The notes under the pieces are model-generated. The model did not search any database. It was not told the origin of the DNA and saw only the letters and a program-made list of their open reading frames with translations. The position numbers and the translations under genes were made by a program. Of a DNA stretch of 64,000 nucleotides, positions 25,140 to 34,208 are shown piece by piece. The stretch comes from Candidatus Gastranaerophilales bacterium (GTDB taxonomy: Bacteria > Cyanobacteriota > Vampirovibrionia > Gastranaerophilales > Gastranaerophilaceae): assembly GCA_944325705.1 (NCBI GenBank), contig CALVBB010000005.1:1-64000 (forward strand), given 5' to 3'. The stretch's first letter is position 1; each line of letters begins with the position of its first letter.

Positions 25140-25499
25140 TTACTTATCCACTTCACACTTTGTGATGTTTTTGTTATTTCTTATAATATTTGTAGTGCTG
25201 TAGCCTTTAAATTTACCGTTCAAATCTTTCTTAGCTTTCTTAACGACACTCTCCGAGTTTGTGGTGCCTGTAACGTTTCTATCCATGGACTTTTCAAGCA
25301 TTCCAGTTTTGTCATAAGTTCTGTAGGATGATATGTAGTATCCTTTCGGGTAAACATTACCTAAACTGTCAATATTTGTAAGCGTCATATCAATAGTTTT
25401 GCCTTTCGGGGCAGAAATCAAGCGTCTTACAGTATCAGCAACTTTTTCTTCCACAGCAAGATGCTGCACCAATCTCTGGGGTTTAAAATCAATTCTCAT
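25140..25499 (-). CDS. Unknown protein, 119 aa
   Basis: Not recognised. No signal peptide. A basic N-terminal part (MRIDFKPQRLVQHLAVEEKVAD type) is followed by a beta-rich part (GKTIDMTLTNIDSLGNVYP, YYISSYRTYDKTG) and a Lys-rich C-terminus. RBS AAAGGAAG. Similar start logic (short polar protein, single transcript) to 25583, 3460 and 51989. A TAGTGTAAATTATACACTAG palindrome upstream (about 25518-25538) may be an operator or promoter overlap. Confidence 0.65.
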   Translation of the reverse strand: MRIDFKPQRLVQHLAVEEKVADTVRRLISAPKGKTIDMTLTNIDSLGNVYPKGYYISSYRTYDKTGMLEKSMDRNVTGTTNSESVVKKAKKDLNGKFKGYSTTNIIRNNKNITKCEVDK

Positions 25500-25582
25500 A
25501 ATAAAATCTTCCTTTAACTAGTGTATAATTTACACTAATGATATTATTATGAACTTTTCTTGTTGTAAAGCCTTTTTAAATA

Positions 25583-25870
25583 TTACTTAATATTAAAAAA
25601 TTTTTTAAAAGTGAAAATTATCTGTGCAATAAATTTTGCAATAGAAAATTCTTCGTCGGGTTCTTTGAATTTCAAATCCTTTTCTGAAACAAAAACGTCT
25701 TTTTCTTTCTTAGAAAAAATGCTTTCATCCAATCGGCGTTTTTTCTCTTCCTGTTCGTTTTCACCCTGCTGCATGTAACCGAGATTACCAGCGCCGCCGT
25801 CGTTTTGCATGCTTGCGGCTTCTCTGATTACCGGTTTTGTACTCAAAACATTTACATCGAAACCACTCAT
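25583..25870 (-). CDS. Unknown charged protein with C-terminal amphipathic helix, 95 aa
   Basis: Not recognised. Residues 1-40 are polar and Gly/Asn-rich, residues 40-70 are very rich in Lys/Glu, and the C-terminal end (FSIAKFIAQIIFTFKKFFNI) is an amphipathic/hydrophobic helix that could attach to the membrane. RBS is weak (AAGGAAAAAAGTT). Separate from neighbours. Confidence 0.6.
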   Translation of the reverse strand: MSGFDVNVLSTKPVIREAASMQNDGGAGNLGYMQQGENEQEEKKRRLDESIFSKKEKDVFVSEKDLKFKEPDEEFSIAKFIAQIIFTFKKFFNIK

Positions 25871-25968
25871 AACTTTTTTCCTTATATTTTTCCCTTATAT
25901 ATATAAAGTATTTTTCATAAAGAAATGTTACAATTTTAGCGTTTTTGTAAAATTTTTGTTACATTGTG

Positions 25969-26559
25969 TTATAAATCCGAAAACTTAAGTACTGATTGGC
26001 TTTTAAACCCTATTTCCAGTAAATCTCTTTTCCTGATTGCGGCCGTAACATCCGGACGGAATTCAGGGGTTTCCGGTGTGAGATAAATTTCTATAATATT
26101 ATTTTCTCCATCATAGTTCACGGAAATTTTTTTTATTGCAGAAAGGTGAGAACCGTCAAGTCCGTCTGCAACACGTAAAATTCCTGCAAGACGCTTTATC
26201 CTTTTTCTGTCTTTTTTTTCAAATTCAGCATAGAAATCATGTTTTTCTTTATCCGGCAGACTTCCTCTGTGAAAACGTGCGATGCAGGCAACAAGTTTGG
26301 TATCGTGCGGAGAGAATTCATCCAGTCCGTTTTCAAGAATAATCCTGCGGGAGTGCTTGTTGTGGGATTTTGCTTCAATATAATACCCTATATCATGAAG
26401 AAGGGCCGCACTTTCAAGAATTTTTCTATCTTGAGGCGGCATTTCTTTAACCTTCCGGCTTAATTCATCAAACAACAAAAGGGCTATACGCCTGACTTCA
26501 TAAGGATGAGAACTGTCTTTTGAAAACTTTGCTAAAATATCTTCCGTTCTTAATTTCAT
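25969..26559 (-). CDS. HD-domain phosphohydrolase (Ppx/GppA C-terminal-like)
   Basis: Stand-alone HD-superfamily domain resembling the C-terminal domain of Ppx/GppA exopolyphosphatases. Seen: 196 residues, AALLHDIGYYIEAKSHNKHS (HD ligands and following His), ACIARFHRGSLPD (second His region), and RLAGILRVADGLDGSH, the typical third block. The ASKHA phosphatase domain is missing, so hydrolysis of polyphosphate cannot be assumed. It is divergent from the GGDEF gene, 74 bases between starts, consistent with joint control of nucleotide second messengers (inference). Confidence 0.82.
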   Translation of the reverse strand: MKLRTEDILAKFSKDSSHPYEVRRIALLLFDELSRKVKEMPPQDRKILESAALLHDIGYYIEAKSHNKHSRRIILENGLDEFSPHDTKLVACIARFHRGSLPDKEKHDFYAEFEKKDRKRIKRLAGILRVADGLDGSHLSAIKKISVNYDGENNIIEIYLTPETPEFRPDVTAAIRKRDLLEIGFKSQSVLKFSDL

Positions 26560-26633
26560 CTTGTGTAAACTTTAGCAAAAAAACTCTTTTTAATCAAATT
26601 TTATGTTATAATCAGTTTAGTAAAGAGGAGATT

Positions 26634-27299
26634 ATGGCTGATAAAAATGAAACTGATTTAGGTAATCTTAGCTTTGATATACCGCCGGAGGTTCTGGACG
26701 AAATCCAGAAAAATATTGAGGAGATTATAACAAATTTTCCGGTGCCGGAGAGCAACAAACTTGACGTAATCAGAAAAATCAATTTTATGTATTCCCACAC
26801 CAGACACCTCTCGGTTACCGATGCTCTGACCGGATTGTATAACCGCCGAAGCCTTGATGTTCATCTGGAAAGAGAATTTTTAAGAGCAAAACGCTACAAA
26901 AATGATTTGAGTATTGCAATTATCGACATAGATTTTTTCAAAAAAATAAACGATACATACGGACATCTTTGCGGGGATTACGTGTTGAAAGAGGCGGCTT
27001 ATCTGATTATGGAAACCTTCAGAAAAACTGATTTAATTTTCAGGTACGGCGGAGAAGAGTTTGTTGCGCTTCTGACAGAAACCCCGCTTGAAAAAGCGCT
27101 TATCCCTCTTGAAAGACTCCGCTCGCGTATTGAGAATTATCCGTTCAAATACAATAACACTCCCATAAAAATAACTGTGAGCATTGGAGTAAATGCTAAT
27201 AAAGAAAATACAGAAACAGCAAGCGAATTCCTTGACAGTGCAGATAGGGCGCTTTATCAGGCAAAAAATACCGGCAGAAATCGTGTTGTTACAACTTAA
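26634..27299 (+). CDS. GGDEF diguanylate cyclase
   Basis: Makes cyclic di-GMP from two GTP. The start at 26634 is chosen for AAAGAGGAG 3 bases upstream and because the upstream extension runs into the divergent gene. Seen: 221 residues; a short helical N-terminal part (about 1-65) with no known sensor; TDALTGLYNRR; a metal-binding IDIDFFKKINDTYGH; active-site RYGGEEF; and an inhibitory RxxD (RKTD) five residues before it, so product inhibition is likely. TATAAT at 26607-26612. Confidence 0.92.
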   Translation: MADKNETDLGNLSFDIPPEVLDEIQKNIEEIITNFPVPESNKLDVIRKINFMYSHTRHLSVTDALTGLYNRRSLDVHLEREFLRAKRYKNDLSIAIIDIDFFKKINDTYGHLCGDYVLKEAAYLIMETFRKTDLIFRYGGEEFVALLTETPLEKALIPLERLRSRIENYPFKYNNTPIKITVSIGVNANKENTETASEFLDSADRALYQAKNTGRNRVVTT

Positions 27300-27405
27300 A
27301 GCGGGAAAAGGGCTTGAGTCTTTTCAATAAATACCCAGTCGGGTGATAGAAAATTTTATCTGTCATGTTTATCATTAAAAAGTTATGGAGGTAATAACTG
27401 GATAG

Positions 27406-28083
27406 ATGACTGACAAAATTTCGATATACATTATAGAAGATTATTTATTGACAAGAAAAACTTATAAACATCATTTTACCCGCTATAATGAATTTGAAGT
27501 GTTAGGGGACTTTGAAACAGCTGAAGAAGGTCTTGAAGCAATGAAGAACCGCAGGGCAGACGTTGTTTTAATGGATCTTGGGCTTCCTTATATGAACGGT
27601 CTTGAGGCTACTAAAATAATCAGCCGCAAGTTTCCACAGACAAAAGTTATTGTACTCACATCCCATGACAGGGAAGAAGAAATTTTTGCATCGCTATCCT
27701 CCGGCGCAAATGCCTACGCATTGAAAGACATTTCCATGCCTGATCTTTGCAACGTTATCAAAGAAGTACATAAAGGCGCGGTCTGGATTGATTCCAGAAT
27801 CGCCAGAATGGCGCTGTCCGTCTTTCCTGAACCGGAAACAACCGACTTCGATAACCTTTACATCACAAAAGAAAAACTCAAAGTAAATCTCACAGAAAAA
27901 GAACTTGAAATATTAAAACTCATGGTCGAGGGAAAATCTAACACAAAAATCGGTGATATTATGATGATTAGCCCTCATACCGCTAAATCTCACGTCTGCA
28001 AAATCCTATCTAAACTGTCCGTAACGGATAGAGTTCAGGCTGCAGTAAAAGCAGTCCGGTATGACCTTTTAAAAAATAAATAA
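27406..28083 (+). CDS. NarL/LuxR-type response regulator
   Basis: Two-component transcription regulator. Seen: 225 residues. Receiver domain 1-120 has the acidic pair E11/D12, phospho-acceptor D57 (VVLMDLGLP), Thr86 (VLTSHD) and Lys in AYALKDIS; C-terminal LuxR-type HTH at about 158-220 (LTEKELEILKLMVEGKSN, SPHTAKSHVCKILSKL). It lies directly upstream of the histidine kinase gene on the same strand (stop followed by kinase start), so they are a cognate pair. RBS GGAGG upstream of ATG. Confidence 0.93.
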   Translation: MTDKISIYIIEDYLLTRKTYKHHFTRYNEFEVLGDFETAEEGLEAMKNRRADVVLMDLGLPYMNGLEATKIISRKFPQTKVIVLTSHDREEEIFASLSSGANAYALKDISMPDLCNVIKEVHKGAVWIDSRIARMALSVFPEPETTDFDNLYITKEKLKVNLTEKELEILKLMVEGKSNTKIGDIMMISPHTAKSHVCKILSKLSVTDRVQAAVKAVRYDLLKNK

Positions 28084-28101
28084 TTGAAAAGAAAACTTAA
28101 T

Positions 28102-29751
28102 ATGAGCAAAAAAGTAGTAAAAAGCATTTTCTATACGTTTTTTGCGGGCTTTATAATCTGGAGCGTCTATGCCGATGCTGCAGCAAGTTCAAGCCCCGGA
28201 ACACTCGTGACAGTCGGACTGATACTGGCATTGCTCACGGCATACATTGAAAATAAAAAACTGCTTAAAAGATTAAAAGTTAAAACTGACCGGCTTGAAG
28301 AATTGATTGATACTTTCAGCAAAAACTGTCCTGATCTTATAACATATAAGAATACAGAATTCCGCTATATCGGCTGCAACAAGGCTGTGTTTAAACTATT
28401 GCAGAAAAAACATTTCGGCAAAATTATTAACAAAACTCCGTATGAATTGCTGCCGCAAAAAACCGCTGCCACCATCATAAAAAATGATAAAAAAGTTCTT
28501 GAAACCGGCAAAAGTATAAAATATACCCTTCCCATAAAATACCCGGGCAAGGGCGAAAGAATCTATGACATTATCTCTGCTCCCACAATAAAAAACGGCA
28601 GAGTAACCGGAATTATTACAATCGCAAGAGATATTACAATAAGGGAGCGCATGCGTTTCAACTTTATCGAAAAACATCAACAACTCAGCGGAATGCTCAA
28701 TAATCTTCCTTTGGCATTTTTTATAACTGACAAAGAGGGCAGATACATAAAAGGCAACAGTGAATTTCAAGAACTAGCCGGTCATACAGAATTATCGCGT
28801 TTAAATATTGCCGGAACTTTTACTGAAATCGATGAGAGAATGCTACTTGATGAAAACAATATTATACTGAGGGAGAAAAAACCTCTTATCACAGAACACA
28901 TATACAAATTCCCTGATAAAAATCCGACATGGTACAAAGAATACCGCGTGCCTTTTATAAATGCACAAAAAGAAGTCATCGGGATAACAGTATTTTTGCT
29001 CAATATTCAGAAAGAAAAGGAGGCTGAACATCAGAAAGAACGTTTTGTTGCAACTCTTAGCCACGATTTAAAAACTCCGGTAATAGCACAGGTCAGATCG
29101 CTCGAAATGCTTATAAACGGAATGTTTGGTGAATTAAATGCCGAACAGAAGGAAATGCTGAAGTTAATACTTGATTCCTGTAATAATATGTACGATATGG
29201 TTTCAACAGTTCTTTTTTCATATAAATTTGAAAACGAAGAAATAAAACTTCAGCATAACGCCGTCAACCTTGTGGAACTTACAGCCGAGTGCTGTAACAA
29301 TCTCGCTAAAAAAGCGAACGAAAAAAATCTTGAAATTATAATCAGACCGGATGCAAATATCTATACCATTAACGGGGACAAAAACTTTTTACAAAGTGCG
29401 ATTTCTAACATTCTCGAAAACAGTATTTCCTACGCCTTTGAGCGGACAAAAGCTGAAATTATTATCAAAAAAAATCATGACAATTTAGAATTTAGAATAA
29501 TCACAGACAGCCCGTTTATTAAAGAGGAAGCACTTTCCGCAATGTTTGACAAATACAGAGGACACTCCTCATACAATAAAATCGGATTTTGCCTTAAGCT
29601 TCATCTGGCAAAACAGATTATAGAAGCACACGGCGGCAGTCTAATTGCAGAAAGCAGAAAAAACGACAAAAATACTTTCGGATTTGTAATTCCATTGTCA
29701 AAAAATATAGCTTCCTCACCAGAAAACAATTATGATATAATTTTTGCATGA
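28102..29751 (+). CDS. PAS-domain sensor histidine kinase with atypical ATP-binding domain
   Basis: Cognate kinase for the preceding regulator. ATG at 28102 chosen; a TTG at 28084 is possible. Seen: 550 residues; two N-terminal hydrophobic segments (8-22, 35-50); PAS domains at about 70-180 and 195-305; dimerisation/phosphoacceptor LSHDLKTP (His321); and N box NILENSISYA (about 437-446). The expected DxGxG (G1) is replaced by TDSPFI, and the G2 loop reads NKIGFCLKL without GxGLG, so ATP binding may be altered. Overlaps the GNAT gene by four bases. Confidence 0.88.
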   Translation: MSKKVVKSIFYTFFAGFIIWSVYADAAASSSPGTLVTVGLILALLTAYIENKKLLKRLKVKTDRLEELIDTFSKNCPDLITYKNTEFRYIGCNKAVFKLLQKKHFGKIINKTPYELLPQKTAATIIKNDKKVLETGKSIKYTLPIKYPGKGERIYDIISAPTIKNGRVTGIITIARDITIRERMRFNFIEKHQQLSGMLNNLPLAFFITDKEGRYIKGNSEFQELAGHTELSRLNIAGTFTEIDERMLLDENNIILREKKPLITEHIYKFPDKNPTWYKEYRVPFINAQKEVIGITVFLLNIQKEKEAEHQKERFVATLSHDLKTPVIAQVRSLEMLINGMFGELNAEQKEMLKLILDSCNNMYDMVSTVLFSYKFENEEIKLQHNAVNLVELTAECCNNLAKKANEKNLEIIIRPDANIYTINGDKNFLQSAISNILENSISYAFERTKAEIIIKKNHDNLEFRIITDSPFIKEEALSAMFDKYRGHSSYNKIGFCLKLHLAKQIIEAHGGSLIAESRKNDKNTFGFVIPLSKNIASSPENNYDIIFA

Positions 29752-30323
29752 CACTGAAACTTATTAATCAAAAAACGCTTGATAAAAATATTTATTCAGA
29801 TATGAAGAAGCAATTTCCGGCGGAAGAATTGAAAACGTATTCGGAATACAACACTCTGCTTGCCAGTGGAGATTACAAACTGGGACTTGTATTTGATGAT
29901 AACAACTTAATCGGATATATCCTATATCTGACAAAAGATTTCATCTGGGTGGATTATATTGCCGTCCTAAAAGAGTTTCACTCGAAAGGTTACGGCGGAA
30001 AAATTCTGGCCTCGCTGTTTGAAAAATATTCACACCTCAAGGGCTGCTATTTTGAGGTTGAACCTGAAGATGAAAAATTTCCGCAAACTATAAGACGGAT
30101 GAACTTTTACAAAAGACTCAGCTGCAGCGAACTGAATTTTGTCTACTACTTTCCAAACCCGCTAAAAAAATTGAAGATGAAACTTTTGTATAAAAGTTTT
30201 GACGGGAAAATTCCTGACAGAGAAAAAATAAAAAAAGATATTGAGGCAGTTTTTGAAGCGCTGCATAAAAAAGTTGAATGCAGAAAAGAAATTCTGGAAT
30301 TAATTTATCGGGAAAACTCGTAA
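29748..30323 (+). CDS. GNAT-family acetyltransferase
   Basis: Acetyl-CoA-dependent N-acetyltransferase, substrate unknown. Seen: 191 residues; beta4/beta5 region WVDYIAVLKEFHSKGYGGKIL carries the acetyl-CoA pyrophosphate-binding Q/RxxGxG/A motif (here HSKGYGGK), then YFEVEPED and NFYKRL. C-terminal 50 residues are basic and helical. Starts with an ATGA overlap with the kinase stop and ends one base before the DMT transporter, so it is part of the same operon. Confidence 0.8.
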   Translation: MTLKLINQKTLDKNIYSDMKKQFPAEELKTYSEYNTLLASGDYKLGLVFDDNNLIGYILYLTKDFIWVDYIAVLKEFHSKGYGGKILASLFEKYSHLKGCYFEVEPEDEKFPQTIRRMNFYKRLSCSELNFVYYFPNPLKKLKMKLLYKSFDGKIPDREKIKKDIEAVFEALHKKVECRKEILELIYRENS

Positions 30324-30324
30324 A

Positions 30325-31176
30325 ATGTACGTGACAGTGGCAATAATAATCAGGATAATCTCGAACACATTTTCAAACGTTTTTCAAAAAACGCTTACCG
30401 CAAACGGAACTGCGGCTCTTGCAGTTAACTTTTACACCTATCTTGGATTAAGTATTGTAAGTCTGTTTTTTCTTGCAGGAATACACCCTTCTGTTTCCGG
30501 TTACAAAATTTGGATTTATGCCGTAACCGGCGGACTTCTCGGAGCATCCGGCAATGGATTTTTAATAAAGGCACTTGAAACAGGTGAGCTTTCTGTACTA
30601 GGGCCGATAAATTCTTACAAAGCTGTTGCAGCTATGATTGCGGGAATTTTTCTGGCGCATGAAATTCCTTCTGTTGCCGGAATATTTGCAACCGGTCTGA
30701 TTATATGGGGAAGCTATTTTATATTCAACTCTACAGAGGAAGGGTTTTCGCTGAAACTTTTTAAACGTAAAGACATACAATACAGAATTGCAGCACTGAT
30801 TTTTACGGCGCTGGAAGCAGTTTTTATCAAAAAAATAATTCTGATTTCTGATATAAAAACCGCATTTGTTCTGTGGTGTTTTTTCGGAATGATATTTTCT
30901 TTTCTGGTTTTAAAAATTAAAAAAATATCAATAAGACTTTCCGGCAGTAAATCATTTCAGCAGCTTGTCGCACTGATTGCAACAACGGGTCTTATGCAAT
31001 ATACAACAAACTACGTTTTTAAAAATATGAACGTAAGCTATGCTCTTGCGCTGTTTCAGTTATCGACAATTCTGAGCGTAATCTGCGGGTGGAAATTTTT
31101 TGACGAAAAAGATTTTAAGAAAAAACTTGCAGGTGCCGTTATTATGGTAACAGGAGCAGCAATTTTGATATTATAA
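30325..31176 (+). CDS. DMT-superfamily (EamA-like) transporter
   Basis: Inner-membrane permease of the drug/metabolite type, substrate unknown. Seen: 283 residues with about ten hydrophobic segments in two five-helix halves (FYTYLGLSIVSLFFLAG…, AALIFTALEAVFIKKIILI…), with typical GPINSYKAVAAMIAGIFLAHEI and a C-terminal KKLAGAVIMVTGAAILIL. Last gene of the kinase operon; terminator at 31181-31214. Confidence 0.85.
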   Translation: MYVTVAIIIRIISNTFSNVFQKTLTANGTAALAVNFYTYLGLSIVSLFFLAGIHPSVSGYKIWIYAVTGGLLGASGNGFLIKALETGELSVLGPINSYKAVAAMIAGIFLAHEIPSVAGIFATGLIIWGSYFIFNSTEEGFSLKLFKRKDIQYRIAALIFTALEAVFIKKIILISDIKTAFVLWCFFGMIFSFLVLKIKKISIRLSGSKSFQQLVALIATTGLMQYTTNYVFKNMNVSYALALFQLSTILSVICGWKFFDEKDFKKKLAGAVIMVTGAAILIL

Positions 31177-31180
31177 ATGT

Positions 31181-31214
31181 GGCGGCCGGAAAAAATTTTC
31201 CGGCCGCCTTTTTT
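31181..31214. terminator. Bidirectional terminator
   Basis: GGCGGCCGGAAAA pairs with TTTTCCGGCCGCC, followed by a T-run; lies between convergent genes. Confidence 0.92.
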
Positions 31215-31217
31215 AAA

Positions 31218-31436
31218 CTAAGCAGTTTTTTTATGCTCTTTTTTGTCTTTCATTTCTTCTTTTTTTTCTGCAATTTTTTCTTTTACTTTTTCAGCACCTT
31301 CCTTAATATTTTCTTTCACATCGTGAGCTTTTTCTTTGGCGGCTTCAACACCGTGTTTTACATCGGCTTTAATTTTGCCGGCAGTTTTTTCAGCTTTTTC
31401 TTTGAGTGTTTCCTTATCGTCGTGATTTTTTTCCAT
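31218..31436 (-). CDS. Small Lys/Glu-rich helical protein, 72 aa
   Basis: Start at the ATG at 31436 (RBS AAGGAGAAATT), not at the upstream ATG at 31514. Almost the whole protein is a repeating Lys/Glu/Ala helix with an 11-residue-like rhythm (EKAEKTAGKIKADVKHGVEAA, given here only in part: EKTAGKIKADV, EAAKEKAHDV, EGAEKVKEKI), like LEA/plant-desiccation-type or YtxH-tail proteins. No signal peptide. A stress or chaperone role is a family-level guess. The antisense Phe-rich frame is not a gene. Confidence 0.7.
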   Translation of the reverse strand: MEKNHDDKETLKEKAEKTAGKIKADVKHGVEAAKEKAHDVKENIKEGAEKVKEKIAEKKEEMKDKKEHKKTA

Positions 31437-31544
31437 AATTTCTCCTTCAAATTTGGTGACAGAGTTATTATAGAAAATTTTCGGTGTGATTAAATCGGGA
31501 AAAAGCACAATCAAATAAGTAATATAATTTACCCGAAAGTATAA

Positions 31545-33077
31545 TTAATCCTTATGGAATTTTCGCCACTTAAAATTCGGGTAAGTTCTTCTGATACGGC
31601 TCCAATCAACTTCTATATTATTTTTTGCAGTAGATTTTTTAGCTGTTTCCCAGTCCTGAATAAAATCCACACACGCGTGATCCATAAAGTGAAGCCTGTC
31701 CGCGCATACATATATATCTTTGTCGTCCGGAAGATTCTCAAAAATATCAATAAGCTGCGGCAGCTGCAGAAAAATTATGTTGCCCTTAAGTTTTACGACA
31801 ACCTTGTTTTCTTCCTCGCTATCCTCAACCGTAATATGAACCTTCAGCATTTTGAATACGCTTTTTGCAATAGCAGCGCCGAAACCGACAAGAATTCCTT
31901 CAAACAAATTCGTAACCAGAATCGCAACAAGAGTAATCATATAAATTGCAAATTCACCTTTACTCAGACCGTAAAGATTTTTAGCCGCCTTCACATCCAC
32001 AAGTTTATATCCTGTGTAAACAAGAATTGCAGCAAGCGAAGCCTGAGGAATATAATTCAAAATCTGCGGGAAAAATGTTACGAATAACACAATCCAGATA
32101 CCATGCATAATTGTCGAAAATCGTGTCTGAGCATCAGCATTAATATTAGCAGCACTCCTCACAATTACACCTGTTACAGGAAGCCCTCCGACCAGTCCCG
32201 AAAGAGAGTTGCCTATACCCTGTGCGATAATTTCTTTATTGTAATCGGTCTTTGAACGCTCGCACATTTTATCTATAGCATTTGAAGTCAAGAGAGTTTC
32301 AGCACTTGCAATAAAAGTAATGATTAATGCACTCAAAAGAATTTTGAAATCCAGAACATACTTAAAAGTTGAAAGACTGATTAGCTTCACGCTATCCCAG
32401 AATTTTTCGCCAATCTGAATATAATTTATATCAAAATGAAAAATTCCTGCAACAAATGATGCCAGAAGAACTGCAACAAGAGCAGCCGGAATAACTTTAA
32501 ACTTTTTGTTTGGAATGTTATTCCATAAAATAATACAGCCGATTGTAAGAATACCTATAAACGCAGCGTGGTGATGCTGTGAACCGTCAAACGGCAGAAC
32601 AGAATTATAAATTACCAACCATAAATCCGCGATATTTTCAAAAAAAGTATTCTGCGGCTTGCTGTCAAGCATTATGTGAAACTGCGATAGAAAAATCGAG
32701 ATACCGATACCTGCAAGCATTCCCTGAATGATAGCCGGCGAAATTGCCCTGAACCATTTACCGAGAGAAAAAAGCCCGAAAATTATCTGCATCAGCCCAA
32801 CAACAAAAATTATCAAAAACAGCTTGTCAACACCGAGCGTCGCAATAATATCGACAATAATCAGAATTAAGCCTGCTGCGGGGCCTGAAACCTGCAGAGA
32901 GTTTCCTGAAAAAGCGCCTACAACAATTCCGCCGATAACAGCAGCCACAAGACCGCTATAAACAGGCAGTCCGCACGCTATGGAAATTCCGATAGCAAGC
33001 GGCATTGCTATTAAAAATACTATTATTGAAGCAAGAAAGTCTTTCTTAAATGAGGTAAGATTTAAAATATTATTCAT
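31545..33077 (-). CDS. SulP-family anion transporter
   Basis: Inner-membrane permease for inorganic anions (sulfate, bicarbonate or similar); related to cyanobacterial BicA-type carriers at the family level, substrate not determined. Seen: 510 residues, about 12 hydrophobic segments, SulP signatures (FLIAMPLAIGISIACGLPVYSG begins the core; QVSGPAAGL; SAETLLTSNAIDKM; GNSLSGLVGGLPVTGVIVRS; TRFSTIMHGIWIV), and a shortened C-terminal STAS-like domain (about 430-500). Monocistronic. Confidence 0.9.
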   Translation of the reverse strand: MNNILNLTSFKKDFLASIIVFLIAMPLAIGISIACGLPVYSGLVAAVIGGIVVGAFSGNSLQVSGPAAGLILIIVDIIATLGVDKLFLIIFVVGLMQIIFGLFSLGKWFRAISPAIIQGMLAGIGISIFLSQFHIMLDSKPQNTFFENIADLWLVIYNSVLPFDGSQHHHAAFIGILTIGCIILWNNIPNKKFKVIPAALVAVLLASFVAGIFHFDINYIQIGEKFWDSVKLISLSTFKYVLDFKILLSALIITFIASAETLLTSNAIDKMCERSKTDYNKEIIAQGIGNSLSGLVGGLPVTGVIVRSAANINADAQTRFSTIMHGIWIVLFVTFFPQILNYIPQASLAAILVYTGYKLVDVKAAKNLYGLSKGEFAIYMITLVAILVTNLFEGILVGFGAAIAKSVFKMLKVHITVEDSEEENKVVVKLKGNIIFLQLPQLIDIFENLPDDKDIYVCADRLHFMDHACVDFIQDWETAKKSTAKNNIEVDWSRIRRTYPNFKWRKFHKD

Positions 33078-33120
33078 AATATGTCAATAATAACAGCTAA
33101 TTACAAATATGGCAAGTATC

Positions 33121-34128
33121 CTACCGTATCTTATTTTCTTTGCTGCGGAATAAATTTATCAGTTTAATTTTAACAATGCAATCCCAGAACAAGGTTTTAT
33201 TAGTTTCTTTTGTAAGAAGGTGTTTATATTTTGATTTGTTTTTGACAAGATATTCAGGAAAACTTGAATCAATCTTTACAGGAAGCAAATAATATTTTTC
33301 AAATTTTTGATATGAAGGCAGCATCTGCGCGTCCTGTTTATAATCTCTTTTCTGCTGCATAGCCGCATTTTCATCACCATGGACAGCTACACCTTGAAGC
33401 TTTGCGGCAAGAACATCCGCACCGCCGGCATACCCGAAGTGCCAGCCTGCATAGTTGTAATACGTCTGCCGTTCAAGCCCGTCATACAACCTTATCTTTG
33501 TTGCTGTAGTTCCCCTGTTCCACTCCGGCAGAACTCCGGAATGAGAAACTTCTATATCATCGAGAATATTTTTGTAATCTTTGTATGAAAGAATTTTTGT
33601 TGCATGATTAAACTTCATGCCTGCTGCAACATTATTAAGCCAGTAATAAAACCCGAACATCTTTAATGATTTGATACCGGGTTTGTCCTTAACTTTCAAA
33701 ATAACTTTCGGGTCAGGAATTTCATCGGCATCGGAAATCATAATAATATCATTATCTTTGCAGTCCTTAAGCCCGCGCAAAATACAATTTCTCTGGTAAT
33801 TTTCCAGAACCCATGTAGATGTCAGAGGCGGAATATCATCCACAATTATATGTATAATTTTATCTTCAAAATTCTTAAATCTCTCTTTGTTTTCCAGAAA
33901 ATAAAGCGGCTTATCTTTGCCGGTGTGAGTTTTTACAGCCTCAACTATAACAAATTTGTCAACAATATCATTCAAAACATTCAATCGAATTTCCAAAATA
34001 TCAAGCTCATTAAAAAAACTAAAACAATCATAAATTTTACCTGCCGCAGATTTTTCATTGTTGTGCCGGTCAGGGCTTAAATCAGGCTGCCCCCCCCCCC
34101 GTTTTACTTGATATGACTGTGTTTTCAT
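33121..34128 (-). CDS. Poly-G-gated glycosyltransferase family 17, in frame (ON)
   Basis: Probably transfers a sugar to a surface glycan; GT17 is the family of beta-1,4-GlcNAc-transferase III. Seen: 335 residues. The first ten codons (MKTQSYQVKR) are the cassette leader, ending in a run of 11 G (34090-34100) read as Arg-Gly-Gly-Gly. The GT17 domain starts at about residue 31 (KIYDCFSFFNELDILEIRLN), with FVIVEAVKTHTGK, the metal-binding-type ISDADEIPDP, and a W-H-FGYAGG block. With 10 or 12 G the frame stops within five codons of the tract. No alternative in-frame start before the domain. Promoter TTGTTT-N16-TATAAT upstream (34150s). Confidence 0.88.
   Translation of the reverse strand: MKTQSYQVKRGGGQPDLSPDRHNNEKSAAGKIYDCFSFFNELDILEIRLNVLNDIVDKFVIVEAVKTHTGKDKPLYFLENKERFKNFEDKIIHIIVDDIPPLTSTWVLENYQRNCILRGLKDCKDNDIIMISDADEIPDPKVILKVKDKPGIKSLKMFGFYYWLNNVAAGMKFNHATKILSYKDYKNILDDIEVSHSGVLPEWNRGTTATKIRLYDGLERQTYYNYAGWHFGYAGGADVLAAKLQGVAVHGDENAAMQQKRDYKQDAQMLPSYQKFEKYYLLPVKIDSSFPEYLVKNKSKYKHLLTKETNKTLFWDCIVKIKLINLFRSKENKIR
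34090..34100 (-). repeat. Poly-G tract, 11 G, in the GT17 gene
   Basis: Starts 28 bases after the minus-strand ATG. In frame at 11; gains or losses not divisible by three close the gene. Confidence 0.9.
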
Positions 34129-34208
34129 GGTTTATTCTCCTTTATTCTTATTATACTTGATAAAATTTTTAAAACAAATGTTATAATAATAAAAAAGGAG
34201 AATTATAT

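Noticed and set aside
25060-25203. Short ORF with ATG at 25060 (MTISRPIPKPVTTFDEL start) and upstream TATAAT
   Set aside because: No RBS; its second half is antisense to the 25140-25499 gene and the hydrophobic tail comes from that strand. Could be a gene fragment, but not supportable.
28396-29064. Minus-strand frames of 60-124 codons
   Set aside because: Shadows of the histidine kinase gene; Phe/Cys-rich and without RBS.
31179-31493. Phe-rich 104-codon plus-strand frame
   Set aside because: Complement of a Lys/Glu-rich helical gene; poly-Phe arises from AAA/GAA codons on the other strand.
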